Below, in pieces: positions 42,046-50,328 of a stretch of 64,000 nucleotides of DNA. Position numbers and translations under genes: made by a program. The notes below the pieces were generated by a model that was given only the letters and a program-made list of their open reading frames with translations, ran no database searches and was not told the DNA's origin. Origin of the DNA: JACDAV01 sp964626755 (GTDB lineage: Bacteria; Chloroflexota; Limnocylindria; Limnocylindrales; CSP1-4); NCBI GenBank assembly GCA_964626755.1, contig CAZVGO010000014.1, positions 1 to 64,000 on the forward strand, given 5' to 3'. Numbering within the stretch: position 1 is the first letter of the stretch; each line of letters begins with the position of its first letter.

Positions 42046-43131
42046 ATGGTGATGACGCTCGATCTCGAAGGGCTTGGCTGGGGCGAGCCGTTCGCGTCGG
42101 CATTCGAACCGCAAGTCGCGCTCGGGCGAGAGCCCGGACGCGTCGTTGCCGAGGACCGCGGCCTCTATGTCGTCGCCACGAGCGGCGGCGAGATCCGGGC
42201 CGCGGTCACCGGCCGGCTCCGTTTCGAGGCGGCCGGCAATCCGGCGGCGTTTCCTGCCGTCGGCGACTGGGTCGCGCTCGACCTCCGCGAGGACGGCGGC
42301 ACGATCCAGGCGGTGGTCCCGCGGCGAACGGCCTTCTCGCGACTCGCCCCGGGCGAGGAGACGTACACGCAGGTCCTCGGGGCCAATATCGACGTCGTCT
42401 TCATCGTCACGTCGCTCAACCGCGAGTTCAACGTCCGCCGGCTGGAGCGCTACCTGTCCGCGGTGTGGGAATCCGGCGCCCGCCCGATCGTCGTGCTCTC
42501 GAAGGCGGACCTCGCCGAGGACCTCGAGGGCTGCCATCTCGCCGCCGAGGCCTCGGCTCCGGGCGTGCCGATCCTCGTCGTCAGCGCGGTCGACGGGACG
42601 GGGATCGACGACGTCCGGGCATTGATGGCGCCGGGCCGGACGGTCGCCGTCGTCGGCTCGTCCGGCGTGGGCAAGTCGACGCTCATCAACGCGCTCGCCG
42701 GGCAGGACCTGCAGGCCGTGTCGGAGGTCCGGCTCGGCGATGCCCGTGGCCGCCACACGACGTCGCGCCGCCACCTGATCCACCTGGGCGAGGCAGGGCT
42801 CATCCTCGACACTCCTGGGATGCGGCAGTTCGCCCTGCTCGACGATGCCGGGCTCGCGACGTCATTCGCCGACATCGAGTCCGCTGCCGCGACGTGCCGG
42901 TTCAGCGATTGCGCCCATCGGAGCGAGCCAGGCTGCGGGGTCCGTGCCGCGATCGCTAACGGCGACCTCGCCGTGGAACGCCTCGAGGCGTTCGGCAAGC
43001 TCGAACGGCAGGCCGCCGCCGCGGTACGCCGGGTCGATGCCCTGGCCCGGATCGAGGAGCGACGCAAGTGGAAGGCAATCCACAAGAGCGTTCGGGAGCA
43101 TATGAAACAGCGCTACGGAGGGACCCGATGA
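42046..43131 (+). CDS. rsgA: Ribosome small-subunit-dependent GTPase A
   Basis: Late 30S maturation factor with circularly permuted GTPase order. An OB-fold N-terminus comes first, then G4 VLSKADL, later G1 GSSGVGKSTLIN and G3 LDTPGMR. A C-terminal zinc finger follows with the C-x4-C-x-H-x5-C arrangement (CRFSDCAHRSEPGC). 361 residues, complete. It starts 4 nt after the exporter permease and overlaps the following GNAT gene (ATGA), so it is probably co-transcribed. Its closeness to a leader-controlled ABC operon is notable because both may respond to ribosome function. Confidence 0.95.
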   Translation: MVMTLDLEGLGWGEPFASAFEPQVALGREPGRVVAEDRGLYVVATSGGEIRAAVTGRLRFEAAGNPAAFPAVGDWVALDLREDGGTIQAVVPRRTAFSRLAPGEETYTQVLGANIDVVFIVTSLNREFNVRRLERYLSAVWESGARPIVVLSKADLAEDLEGCHLAAEASAPGVPILVVSAVDGTGIDDVRALMAPGRTVAVVGSSGVGKSTLINALAGQDLQAVSEVRLGDARGRHTTSRRHLIHLGEAGLILDTPGMRQFALLDDAGLATSFADIESAAATCRFSDCAHRSEPGCGVRAAIANGDLAVERLEAFGKLERQAAAAVRRVDALARIEERRKWKAIHKSVREHMKQRYGGTR

Positions 43132-44144
43132 ACCCCGCCGGCGTGTCGATCGAGGTCCCCGAGGCGCCGGCGGTTCCCGCTCTCGTCTTCCGCCACTGGC
43201 GAGGGCCCGGGGAAGACCTGCCCGGGATGGCCGCGGCAAACCAGCGCGCCCGCGATGACGCCGGCGTCGAGGAGGTCATCAATGTCGCGACGATGACGAG
43301 CTCCTACGCCCACCTCACGAACTGCGACCTCGACCGCGACCTCATGGTGGTCGAGCTCGACGGACGAACGATCGGCTACGTCCGGGTCGAATGGCGCGAC
43401 CTCACAAATGGGACGCGCCAGTTCTTCTCGTTTTGCGTCCTGGACCCGGCCGAGCGCCGAAGGGGAATCGGCCAGGCGATGCTCACCTGGTCGGAGCGGC
43501 GGTTGGACGAGATCGCCGCTGCCGTCCCTCCTGACCGGCCGGGTCAGCTGTTTGGATTCACCTACGCGACGGACCTGAGCGGGACCGCGCTGCTCGAGAA
43601 GAACGGGTGGACCGCGGTCGCGCGCGGCTACGAGATGGTTCGCCAGTCGCTGGACGCCGTCCCCGGGATCGATCTGCCGGAGGGCATTGTCGTGCGCGCC
43701 GTGACCGAGACGGAGCGCCGCAAGATCTGGGAGGCGGCCCGCGAGGCCTTCAGGGATGAACGCGATGAGGCGGAGTGGACCGGGGAGGACTGGGCCCGCT
43801 TCCCCGAGGAATTGCCGGACACGTCGCTGTGGGTCATCGCGTTCGACGGCGACGAGGTCGTCGGCGGGGTTCTGAACTCGATCGACAAGGAAGCGAACGC
43901 CCATCACGGCCGGGCCCGAGGAGCCCTCTCGAGCGTCTGGACCGGTGCGCAGTGGCGGCGTCGCGGGGTCGCGAAAGCGCTCATCGCTCGTAGCCTCGTC
44001 CTCCTCCGGGACCGGGGAATGACATCGGCCTACCTCGGGGTCGACGGCGCGAATCCGAACCAGGCGATGGACCTCTACTCGTCGCTCGGCTTCGAGGTCG
44101 CGACCAGCACGATCGATTGGCGCAAGCCGCTGCCCGTCCGATGA
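43128..44144 (+). CDS. Tandem GNAT-domain acetyltransferase
   Basis: 338 residues with two GNAT folds. The N-terminal one has the acyl-CoA loop ERRRGIGQAML and the C-terminal one QWRRRGVAKALI followed by GVDGANPNQAMDLYSSLGF. The ATG overlaps the rsgA stop, with GGAGGG 5 nt upstream. The gene right after it encodes a homologous tandem protein, so a local duplication is likely. Substrate unknown; mycothiol-synthase-like enzymes share this architecture, but the match here is only structural. Confidence 0.83.
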   Translation: MNPAGVSIEVPEAPAVPALVFRHWRGPGEDLPGMAAANQRARDDAGVEEVINVATMTSSYAHLTNCDLDRDLMVVELDGRTIGYVRVEWRDLTNGTRQFFSFCVLDPAERRRGIGQAMLTWSERRLDEIAAAVPPDRPGQLFGFTYATDLSGTALLEKNGWTAVARGYEMVRQSLDAVPGIDLPEGIVVRAVTETERRKIWEAAREAFRDERDEAEWTGEDWARFPEELPDTSLWVIAFDGDEVVGGVLNSIDKEANAHHGRARGALSSVWTGAQWRRRGVAKALIARSLVLLRDRGMTSAYLGVDGANPNQAMDLYSSLGFEVATSTIDWRKPLPVR

Positions 44145-45151
44145 CGCTGAAACACGACGCCGACCGACTGGAACTGCCCGACGCGCCGCAGATCCCGGGG
44201 ATTCGGTTCCGACGGTTCGGCGGCGATGCGGACTTCGCGGCCCTCGCCGAGTTGATCTCGACCGCCAACCTGGCCGACGGGATCGAGGAGCTGCCGGACG
44301 AGACCATGATGCGAGCGGAGTTCGAGCACCGGGCGGACTTCGACCCTCGGCTGGATTCGATCTTCGCCGAGGTTGGTGGCCGGCTCGTCGCGTACGGGGA
44401 GGCGTCCCGGTCGGTCCGCGCGGGCACCGCCGTCTATTCGACCAACGGGATCGTCCATCCGGAATGGCGACGCCGCGGGCTCGGCCGGGCCATTCTCCGG
44501 CACGACGAGCGGCGCCTTCGCGAGATCGCGCTCAGCCACGAGGATGCGGGCGGTCGCATCCTCAACGCCTGGATCGACGACGACGCGGGCGGCGCCCAGC
44601 AGCTCCTCGAGGCCGAGGGGTACCACCCTGTCCGGTACGGCTTCGCGATGCGGCGCCCGAATCTCGACGACCTGCCGGAGGCACCACTTCCAGAGGGGAT
44701 CGAGATCCGCCCGGTTCGCCCGGAGGACCACCGCGCGATCTATGACGCGGACACCGATGCATTCCTCGATCACTGGGAAGCGCGGGAGCGGACCGAGGAG
44801 GACTTCGTCGCGATGTTCGCGGAGCCATTCCTCGACACGTCGGCATGGCGAGTCGGCTGGGATGGGGACCAGGTTGCCGGATCGGTCATGCCCACGGTCT
44901 GGAGGTCCGAGAACGAGCGCCTCGGCATCCGGCGGGCCTGGCTCGAGCACATCTCGGTCCGCCGGCCGTGGCGCAGGCGCGGGCTCGCCCGCGCGCTCAT
45001 CGTGTCCGCGCTCGAGGGACTGCGCGCCAACGGGCTCGACGAGGCGATGCTCGGCGTCGACGGGGAGAATCCCACGGGAGCGCTCGCGCTGTACGAGGCA
45101 CTCGGCTTCTCGGTCAAGGCCCGTGGCTCGACCTGGCGCAAGGCCTGGTGA
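44141..45151 (+). CDS. Tandem GNAT-domain acetyltransferase (duplicate)
   Basis: 336 residues, again with two acyl-CoA loops: EWRRRGLGRAIL in the N-terminal half and PWRRRGLARALI in the C-terminal half, followed by GVDGENPTGALALYEALGF, nearly the same as the upstream protein. ATGA overlap with the preceding gene. Its stop is 1 nt from that of the convergent MBL-fold gene. Substrate unknown. Confidence 0.83.
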   Translation: MTLKHDADRLELPDAPQIPGIRFRRFGGDADFAALAELISTANLADGIEELPDETMMRAEFEHRADFDPRLDSIFAEVGGRLVAYGEASRSVRAGTAVYSTNGIVHPEWRRRGLGRAILRHDERRLREIALSHEDAGGRILNAWIDDDAGGAQQLLEAEGYHPVRYGFAMRRPNLDDLPEAPLPEGIEIRPVRPEDHRAIYDADTDAFLDHWEARERTEEDFVAMFAEPFLDTSAWRVGWDGDQVAGSVMPTVWRSENERLGIRRAWLEHISVRRPWRRRGLARALIVSALEGLRANGLDEAMLGVDGENPTGALALYEALGFSVKARGSTWRKAW

Positions 45152-45152
45152 G

Positions 45153-45791
45153 CTAGGCGAAGAGCCGGCCGCCCGACCTGACGAGCTCCATCCACGCCCG
45201 CTCCCGCCCGATCGTCGTCGCCGGGCCGTGGCCCGGCAGCACGCTGATCGCGTCCTCGAGAGTCGTCAGTCGGGCGAGTGACTCGACCATCTGCCCTGGA
45301 TCGCCGCCCGGCAGGTCGACCCTCCCCCACCCTCCCGCGAACAGCGTGTCACCGCTGTAGAGGAGGCCGTCGTCCGCGGCGAGGAGGCAGACCGAGCCCT
45401 CGGTGTGGCCGGGGGTGTGCAGCACGCTCAAGCGGATGTCGCCGAATCGGATCTCGCCGCCTTCCGCCAGCTCCACGGCCGGCACGGACGGCGGGATCTC
45501 GAACGGCGCCCAGATCGGCTGCGGGTTCGTGAGCCGCTCGCGATCCAGCGGATGGACCGCGATCCGGGCGCCGGTGTGGTCGGCGACCGCGGCGTTGTCC
45601 CCGATGTGATCCCAATGGCCGTGGGTCGAGACGATCAGCTTGAGGGTCCACTCGCGGGCCGCCAGCTCGTCGGCGATCCAGGCGAGACACGGTGTGGCGG
45701 TGTCGATCGCGATCGCCTCCTTCGTCCGCGGATCGGCGAGGACGTGGACGTTCGTCGCAACCGGTCCGACGACCCGGCTCAGGTGCTCCAC
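45153..45791 (-). CDS. MBL-fold metallo-hydrolase (glyoxalase II-like)
   Basis: A 212-residue di-metal hydrolase of the metallo-beta-lactamase superfamily. The metal-binding STHGHWDHIGD motif (HxHxDH), TPGHTEGS (His), YSGDTLFAGGWGR (Asp bridge) and LPGHGPAT (C-terminal His) are all present. GTG start at 45791. Glyoxalase II-type thioester hydrolases are the closest in motif spacing, but substrate inference from motifs is weak. It follows the cox operon on the same strand. Confidence 0.87.
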   Translation of the reverse strand: MEHLSRVVGPVATNVHVLADPRTKEAIAIDTATPCLAWIADELAAREWTLKLIVSTHGHWDHIGDNAAVADHTGARIAVHPLDRERLTNPQPIWAPFEIPPSVPAVELAEGGEIRFGDIRLSVLHTPGHTEGSVCLLAADDGLLYSGDTLFAGGWGRVDLPGGDPGQMVESLARLTTLEDAISVLPGHGPATTIGRERAWMELVRSGGRLFA

Positions 45792-45792
45792 G

Positions 45793-45918
45793 TCACCGGG
45801 CAGCGCGGTTGAGCGACTCGCGCTGGCCCAGGTCGCGGTACCGGTCGAAGCACGCTCGGACGTGCGGCTGGGCTCGAGCGAACACCTCGTCGACCGTTTG
45901 ACGCGAGCACGAGTGCCA
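45793..45918 (-). other. Coding-like frame continuing from the coxG stop codon
   Basis: Directly after the coxG TAG, the same frame stays open for 41 codons with ~88% GC at third positions. It gives VDEVFARAQPHV and FDRYRDLGQRES before a TGA at 45793, one base ahead of the next gene. There is no ATG; a GTG at 45885 would give 30 residues. It may be a tiny gene, a C-terminal part of CoxG separated by a stop mutation, or a read-through extension. Confidence 0.35.
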
Positions 45919-46362
45919 CTACGCCTCGAGCTTGGCGCGGATGCAGTCGAACGTCTCGCCGATCATCTTGTTGGCCGTGCCTTCGATCATCCGCGCGCCG
46001 ATGCTCGCCAGCGTGCCTGCGATCAGGACGTCCGCGCTCCAGTCCATCACGGTCGAGCCCGGTTCGGGGCCGTCGACGAGGCGCATCTCGGCGGTCGCGT
46101 CGACCGCGCTCCCCGGCGCCTGGCCGTGGGCCTTGATCAACGCCCGCTCCGGCGGCGTGAGCTCGGCGAACTCCAGGTTGACGACGAAGCGGGCACGGAT
46201 GAACCCGATCCCGACCTTCGCCGTCGCCTTGAAGTGGGTCGGGTCGACGGCCGTGATCGACTCGACCCCCGGGCCGCACTGCCCCACCTGGTCCGGGTCG
46301 ATGACGAATGCCCAAACCCGGTCGCGGGGCGCCTTGATCGGCACGGTGCCCGAGAACTTCAC
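45919..46362 (-). CDS. coxG: CoxG-like SRPBCC protein (CO dehydrogenase subunit G)
   Basis: A 147-residue START/SRPBCC domain: MKFSGTVPIKAPRDRVWAF at the N-terminus, then CGPGVESI, and a helix GTANKMIGETFDCIRAK at the end. In Oligotropha, CoxG anchors CO dehydrogenase to the cytoplasmic membrane. Here the usual C-terminal extension with a membrane segment is lacking, and an in-frame continuation lies beyond the stop. It overlaps the XdhC/YHS gene by 4 nt as last member of the form I cox operon. Confidence 0.83.
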   Translation of the reverse strand: MKFSGTVPIKAPRDRVWAFVIDPDQVGQCGPGVESITAVDPTHFKATAKVGIGFIRARFVVNLEFAELTPPERALIKAHGQAPGSAVDATAEMRLVDGPEPGSTVMDWSADVLIAGTLASIGARMIEGTANKMIGETFDCIRAKLEA

Positions 46363-47399
46363 TCGACAGGTCCAGATGTCGAAGGAGCGAGATAGCCGCT
46401 CGGGCTCTTGATGAACCGTGTGCGGCAGCCGATCGAGCAGAACGCGTAGACGATGCCCTCGTGCTCGGCGAGGTGTCGGGCATGCGCACGCTCGACCGTC
46501 ATCCCGCAGACGGGATCGAGCAAGACGATGTCGTCGACGGCCGGACCGGTCTCCGCGGCGGCCTCGCCGGCGGCGATCGTCGCCGGCCCCGGCGCGGCCA
46601 CGAACGGTGCACGCCCACGCCGGACCTGCACGAGCTCGGCCAGGATCGAGATCGCGATCTCCTCGGCGGTCTCGGCGCCGAGGTCGATCCCCGCCGGAGC
46701 CCGCAGGGCTGCCAGCCGCTCCTCAGCCAGCCCGGTCTCGTCGCGCAGCCACTGGCGGACGACGGCGGCCCGGGTTGGCGAGGCGACGAGGCCGACGTAC
46801 GCGGCGTCACGCCGGAGCGCGCTCGCGAGTGCTTCCTCGTCCCACACGCCCTGGGTGGCGACGACGACATACGGGCTGGACTCCGGATCGACCCGGACGA
46901 GGTTCGTCTCCGCGGACACACGCTCAGCGCCCGGGAACGCGTCCGCGGCCGCGACCGGGTCGAACACCGACACACGCCAGCCGGTCGCGCTGCCGAGGGT
47001 GACGAGTGCGCCGGCGATCGGGGTCGTGCCGGCAACCCACAGGAGCGGCGCAGGCAGGTGCGGTTCCACGTAAATCTCCAGGGTTCCGCCGGAGTGGCAA
47101 GTCATGACGAGCTCGACGACGCCGTCCCCGCGCCGGCCCTCGGCAGGCGCGTCCTTCGAGAGCCGGAGAAGTCGTGGCTGGCCGTCTGCCAGCGCGCGCA
47201 GCGCCTCTCGGATGACGACGGGCTGGGCGCAGCTGCCGCCGACCCAGCCCTCGATCGCCCCGTCCGGGTGGACGATCCCGCTCGCTCCGGGCCGAGCCGA
47301 AGTCGGGCGCTGGACGGCGACGACCGTGGCGACGACGAACGGCCGCCCGGCCGCCTCGAGCTCAGTGGCGCGGGCGAACGTCGAGCGGCGATCCATCAC
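46359..47399 (-). CDS. XdhC/CoxI family maturation protein fused to a YHS metal-binding domain
   Basis: 346 residues. The N-terminal XdhC_CoxI segment has VGGSCAQPVV and the middle Rossmann-type segment AGTTPIAGALVTLGS. The C-terminal ~50 residues form a YHS domain (LLDPVCGMTVERAHA, FCSIGCRTRFIKSP), whose cysteines bind metal in copper-related proteins. XdhC proteins deliver sulfurated molybdenum cofactor to their enzyme. CO dehydrogenase of form I also needs copper bound to the active-site cysteine, so a YHS domain on its maturation factor is suggestive. It is 4 nt downstream of coxL and overlaps coxG. Confidence 0.85.
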   Translation of the reverse strand: MMDRRSTFARATELEAAGRPFVVATVVAVQRPTSARPGASGIVHPDGAIEGWVGGSCAQPVVIREALRALADGQPRLLRLSKDAPAEGRRGDGVVELVMTCHSGGTLEIYVEPHLPAPLLWVAGTTPIAGALVTLGSATGWRVSVFDPVAAADAFPGAERVSAETNLVRVDPESSPYVVVATQGVWDEEALASALRRDAAYVGLVASPTRAAVVRQWLRDETGLAEERLAALRAPAGIDLGAETAEEIAISILAELVQVRRGRAPFVAAPGPATIAAGEAAAETGPAVDDIVLLDPVCGMTVERAHARHLAEHEGIVYAFCSIGCRTRFIKSPSGYLAPSTSGPVE

Positions 47400-47403
47400 G
47401 ACC

Positions 47404-49785
47404 TTACGAGATGCCCTTGTCGTGAAGGATTTTCCAGACCTTTTGCGGGGTGATCGGGATATCGATGTTCCGCACGCCGAGGTGCCAGAGCGCGTCGACG
47501 ACTGCGTTCGCGATCGCCGGCGGCGCGCCGACCGTCGCCGACTCCCCTACCCCCTTCGCCCCGAGCGGATGGTGAGGCGACGGCGTGACCGTCTTCGCGA
47601 CCTCCCACTCCGGGGTTTCGACCGCGGTCGGGAGGAGGTAGTCCATGAACGTGCCGGCCATGTTGTTGCCGTTCTCGTCGTACGTGATCTCCTCGTACAG
47701 CGCCGGCGCCAGTCCCATCGTCAGCCCGCCGTGGATCTGGCCGTCGACGATCATCGGGTTGATGATGTTGCCGCAGTCGTCGACCGCGACGAACCGGCGG
47801 ACCTTCACCTGGCCTGTGCCCTTGTCGATGTCGATGACGGCAATGTACGAACCGAACGGGAAGGTCAGGTTCGGCGGGTCGTAGTAGTCGACCGCCTCGA
47901 GTCCGGCCTCCATGCCCTGCGGGTGGTTCGTGTACGCCGCGAAGGCGATCTCCTGGATCGTCTTGAACCGGTCCGGCGAGCCCTTGACGCTGAACTTGCC
48001 GTTCGTCCACTCGAGGTCGTCCTCGTTTGCCTCGAGGAGGTGGGCCGCGAGCTTGCGAGCCTTGTCCTTGATCTTGCGGGATGCCATCGCCGTCGCGGCG
48101 CCGGCGACCGGCGTCGACCGCGAGGCGTACGTGCCGAGGCCGTACGGTGCGGTGTCGGTGTCGCCGTACTCGATCTTGATGTCGGCGACCGGGAAGCCGA
48201 GCTCCTCGGCGATGATCTGGGCGAACGTCGTCTCGTGACCCTGGCCCTGGCTCTGGACGCCGATCCGGGCGAGCACCTTGCCCGTCGGGTGGACCCGGAT
48301 CTCGCACGAGTCGAACATCTTCAGGCCGAGGATGTCGAAGTCATGGGACGGGCCCGCGCCGACGATCTCGGTGAACGAGCTGATCCCGATCCCCATGAGC
48401 TCGCCATTGGCCCGCTTCTCGGCCTGCTCCTTGCGCAGGCCCTTGTAGTCGATGAGCTCCATCGCCTTCTTCAGGGCAGCCGGGTAGTTGCCCGAGTCGT
48501 ACGACCAGCCGGTGGGGCTCTTGTACGGGAACTGCTCGGGCTGAATGAAGTTCTCGAGCCTGAGCTGGGCCGGGTCCTTGCCGATCTGGTGGGCAAGGAT
48601 GTCGACCATCCGCTCGATCGCGTGGACGGCCTCGGTCACGCGGAACGAGCAGCGATAGGCGACACCGCCCGGCGGCTTGTTCGTGTAGACGCCGTCGACC
48701 TCGACGAATGCGCTGTCGAAGTCGTACGAGCCGGTGATGACGTTGAACAGGCCGGCGGGAAACTTCGAGGGGTCGGCCGCGGCGTCCGAGTAGCCGTGGT
48801 CGGCGATCGTCTTCACCTTGAGGCCGGTGATCTTGCCGTCCTTCGTCGCGCCGAGCTCGGCGTGAATGTGGTAGTCGCGGGCGAACGAGTCCGCCTGCAG
48901 GTTTTCCGAGCGATCCTCGATCCACTTCACCGGCTTGCCGGTCAGGAACGAGGCCGCGACCGCGAGGACGTAACCCGGATAGACCGGGACCTTTCCGCCG
49001 AAGCCGCCGCCGATGTCGTGCGTCTTGACCCGGATGTTGTGCTCGTAGATGGGGAGACCGGCGCCCGCCGCCACGAGGGCCAGGACGGTCCGGATCGCGT
49101 GCGGCGCCTGGGACGTCATGTGCAACGTCAGCTGCTGGCGGACCGGATCCCAGTCCGCGATGCAGCCGCACGTCTCGATCGAGGCAACGTGGATCCGGGG
49201 GATGTAGATGTCCTCGGAGATCTTCACCTCGGCGTTCGCGAGCGCCGTGTCGGTGGCCGCCTTGTCACCGGATTCCCAGTGCCAGATGTGGTTGGTCTGC
49301 TTGTCCGCGGCGCGGTCCGGCCGGAGGACGGGCGCGTCCTTCTCGAGCGCCTTCTTCGGATCCACGACGACCGGCAGCGGCTCGTAGTCGACCAGGACCG
49401 CAGCCACGCCATCGGCGGCCGCGTACCGGGACGTCGCGATCACCGCCGCGACCTCCTGGCTCTGGTACATGACGGTGTCCGTAGGCAGCACCATCTGCAT
49501 GTCGCCGGCGAGCGTCGGCATCCAGTGGAGCTTGTAGCCCTCCAGGTCCTTGCCGGTGACAACGGCCGCGACCCCGGGGACCTTGAGCGCTTCGGAGCTG
49601 TCGATCGATTTGATCCTGGCGTGGGCGTACGGGCTCCGAACGATGTCGAGCCAGAGCTGGCCCGGCAGGTTCAGGTCATCGATGTACTGGCCGGCACCCC
49701 GGATGAACCGGGGGTCTTCCTTGCGCTTGACGGAGTGGCCCATTCCGCCGACTTCGGGTGTGGTCTGGAGCGTCTCGGTTGCCAT
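47404..49785 (-). CDS. coxL: Aerobic carbon monoxide dehydrogenase large subunit, form I
   Basis: Molybdenum-copper catalytic subunit that oxidises CO to CO2 with water as oxygen donor. The diagnostic form I loop AYRCSFR is present, with the copper-binding Cys379 (codon at 48649-48651). Other markers: KRKEDPRFIRGAGQY at the N-terminus, THDIGGGFGGK, GQGHETTFAQI, and GAKGVGESATVGAPP with the catalytic Glu. 793 residues, matching the family. Gene order coxM-coxS-coxL matches known carboxydotrophs. Electrons would leave via CoxS and CoxM FAD to the respiratory chain. Confidence 0.95.
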   Translation of the reverse strand: MATETLQTTPEVGGMGHSVKRKEDPRFIRGAGQYIDDLNLPGQLWLDIVRSPYAHARIKSIDSSEALKVPGVAAVVTGKDLEGYKLHWMPTLAGDMQMVLPTDTVMYQSQEVAAVIATSRYAAADGVAAVLVDYEPLPVVVDPKKALEKDAPVLRPDRAADKQTNHIWHWESGDKAATDTALANAEVKISEDIYIPRIHVASIETCGCIADWDPVRQQLTLHMTSQAPHAIRTVLALVAAGAGLPIYEHNIRVKTHDIGGGFGGKVPVYPGYVLAVAASFLTGKPVKWIEDRSENLQADSFARDYHIHAELGATKDGKITGLKVKTIADHGYSDAAADPSKFPAGLFNVITGSYDFDSAFVEVDGVYTNKPPGGVAYRCSFRVTEAVHAIERMVDILAHQIGKDPAQLRLENFIQPEQFPYKSPTGWSYDSGNYPAALKKAMELIDYKGLRKEQAEKRANGELMGIGISSFTEIVGAGPSHDFDILGLKMFDSCEIRVHPTGKVLARIGVQSQGQGHETTFAQIIAEELGFPVADIKIEYGDTDTAPYGLGTYASRSTPVAGAATAMASRKIKDKARKLAAHLLEANEDDLEWTNGKFSVKGSPDRFKTIQEIAFAAYTNHPQGMEAGLEAVDYYDPPNLTFPFGSYIAVIDIDKGTGQVKVRRFVAVDDCGNIINPMIVDGQIHGGLTMGLAPALYEEITYDENGNNMAGTFMDYLLPTAVETPEWEVAKTVTPSPHHPLGAKGVGESATVGAPPAIANAVVDALWHLGVRNIDIPITPQKVWKILHDKGIS

Positions 49786-49797
49786 CTCGTTGCTCCC

Positions 49798-50325
49798 TCA
49801 GCTCGCCGGAGTGGCTTCGATCGTCTCGGCTGCCACGGCAGGGGCGCTCTCCGATTCGCGGAGCTCGCCGGCCGCCTGCTGGATCGCCTTGACGATGTTG
49901 ACGTAGCCGGTGCACCGGCAGAGGTTGCCGCTGATCCCCACGCGGACCTCGTCGTCGGTCGGCTTCGGGTTCTGCCCGAGCAGCCACGCGGCCTGCATGA
50001 TCATCCCCGGCGTGCAGAAGCCGCACTGGAGGCCGTGCTGGTCCCAGAACGCCTGCTGGAGCGGGTGGAGCGCCGCGCCGTTTGCCATCCCCTCGATCGT
50101 GCGGATCTCGGTGCCGTCCGCCTGGACGGCAAGGAGCGTGCACGACTTCGCGCTTTCGCCGTCGACATGTACGGTGCACGCGCCGCAGTTGCTCGTGTCG
50201 CATCCGATATGCGTGCCGGTCAGGCCGAACACGTCGCGCAGGAGGTGAACGAGAAGCAACCGAGGCTCGACGTCTGCCTCACGCGCCTCTCCGTTGACGG
50301 TGACCTTGATGTGCTGGGTGGTCAT
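49798..50325 (-). CDS. coxS: Carbon monoxide dehydrogenase small [2Fe-2S] subunit
   Basis: 175 residues with the two [2Fe-2S] clusters of the xanthine oxidase family. The plant-type N-terminal cluster is in GCDTSNCGACTVHVDG with a fourth Cys in SCTLLAVQ. The helical C-terminal cluster is in CGFCTPGMIM and GNLCRCTGYVNIV. It transfers electrons from the molybdenum site to the FAD of CoxM. It lies 3 nt after coxM and 12 nt before coxL. A ~20-residue Ala/Glu-rich tail extends past the usual end. Confidence 0.95.
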   Translation of the reverse strand: MTTQHIKVTVNGEAREADVEPRLLLVHLLRDVFGLTGTHIGCDTSNCGACTVHVDGESAKSCTLLAVQADGTEIRTIEGMANGAALHPLQQAFWDQHGLQCGFCTPGMIMQAAWLLGQNPKPTDDEVRVGISGNLCRCTGYVNIVKAIQQAAGELRESESAPAVAAETIEATPAS

Positions 50326-50328
50326 CGA

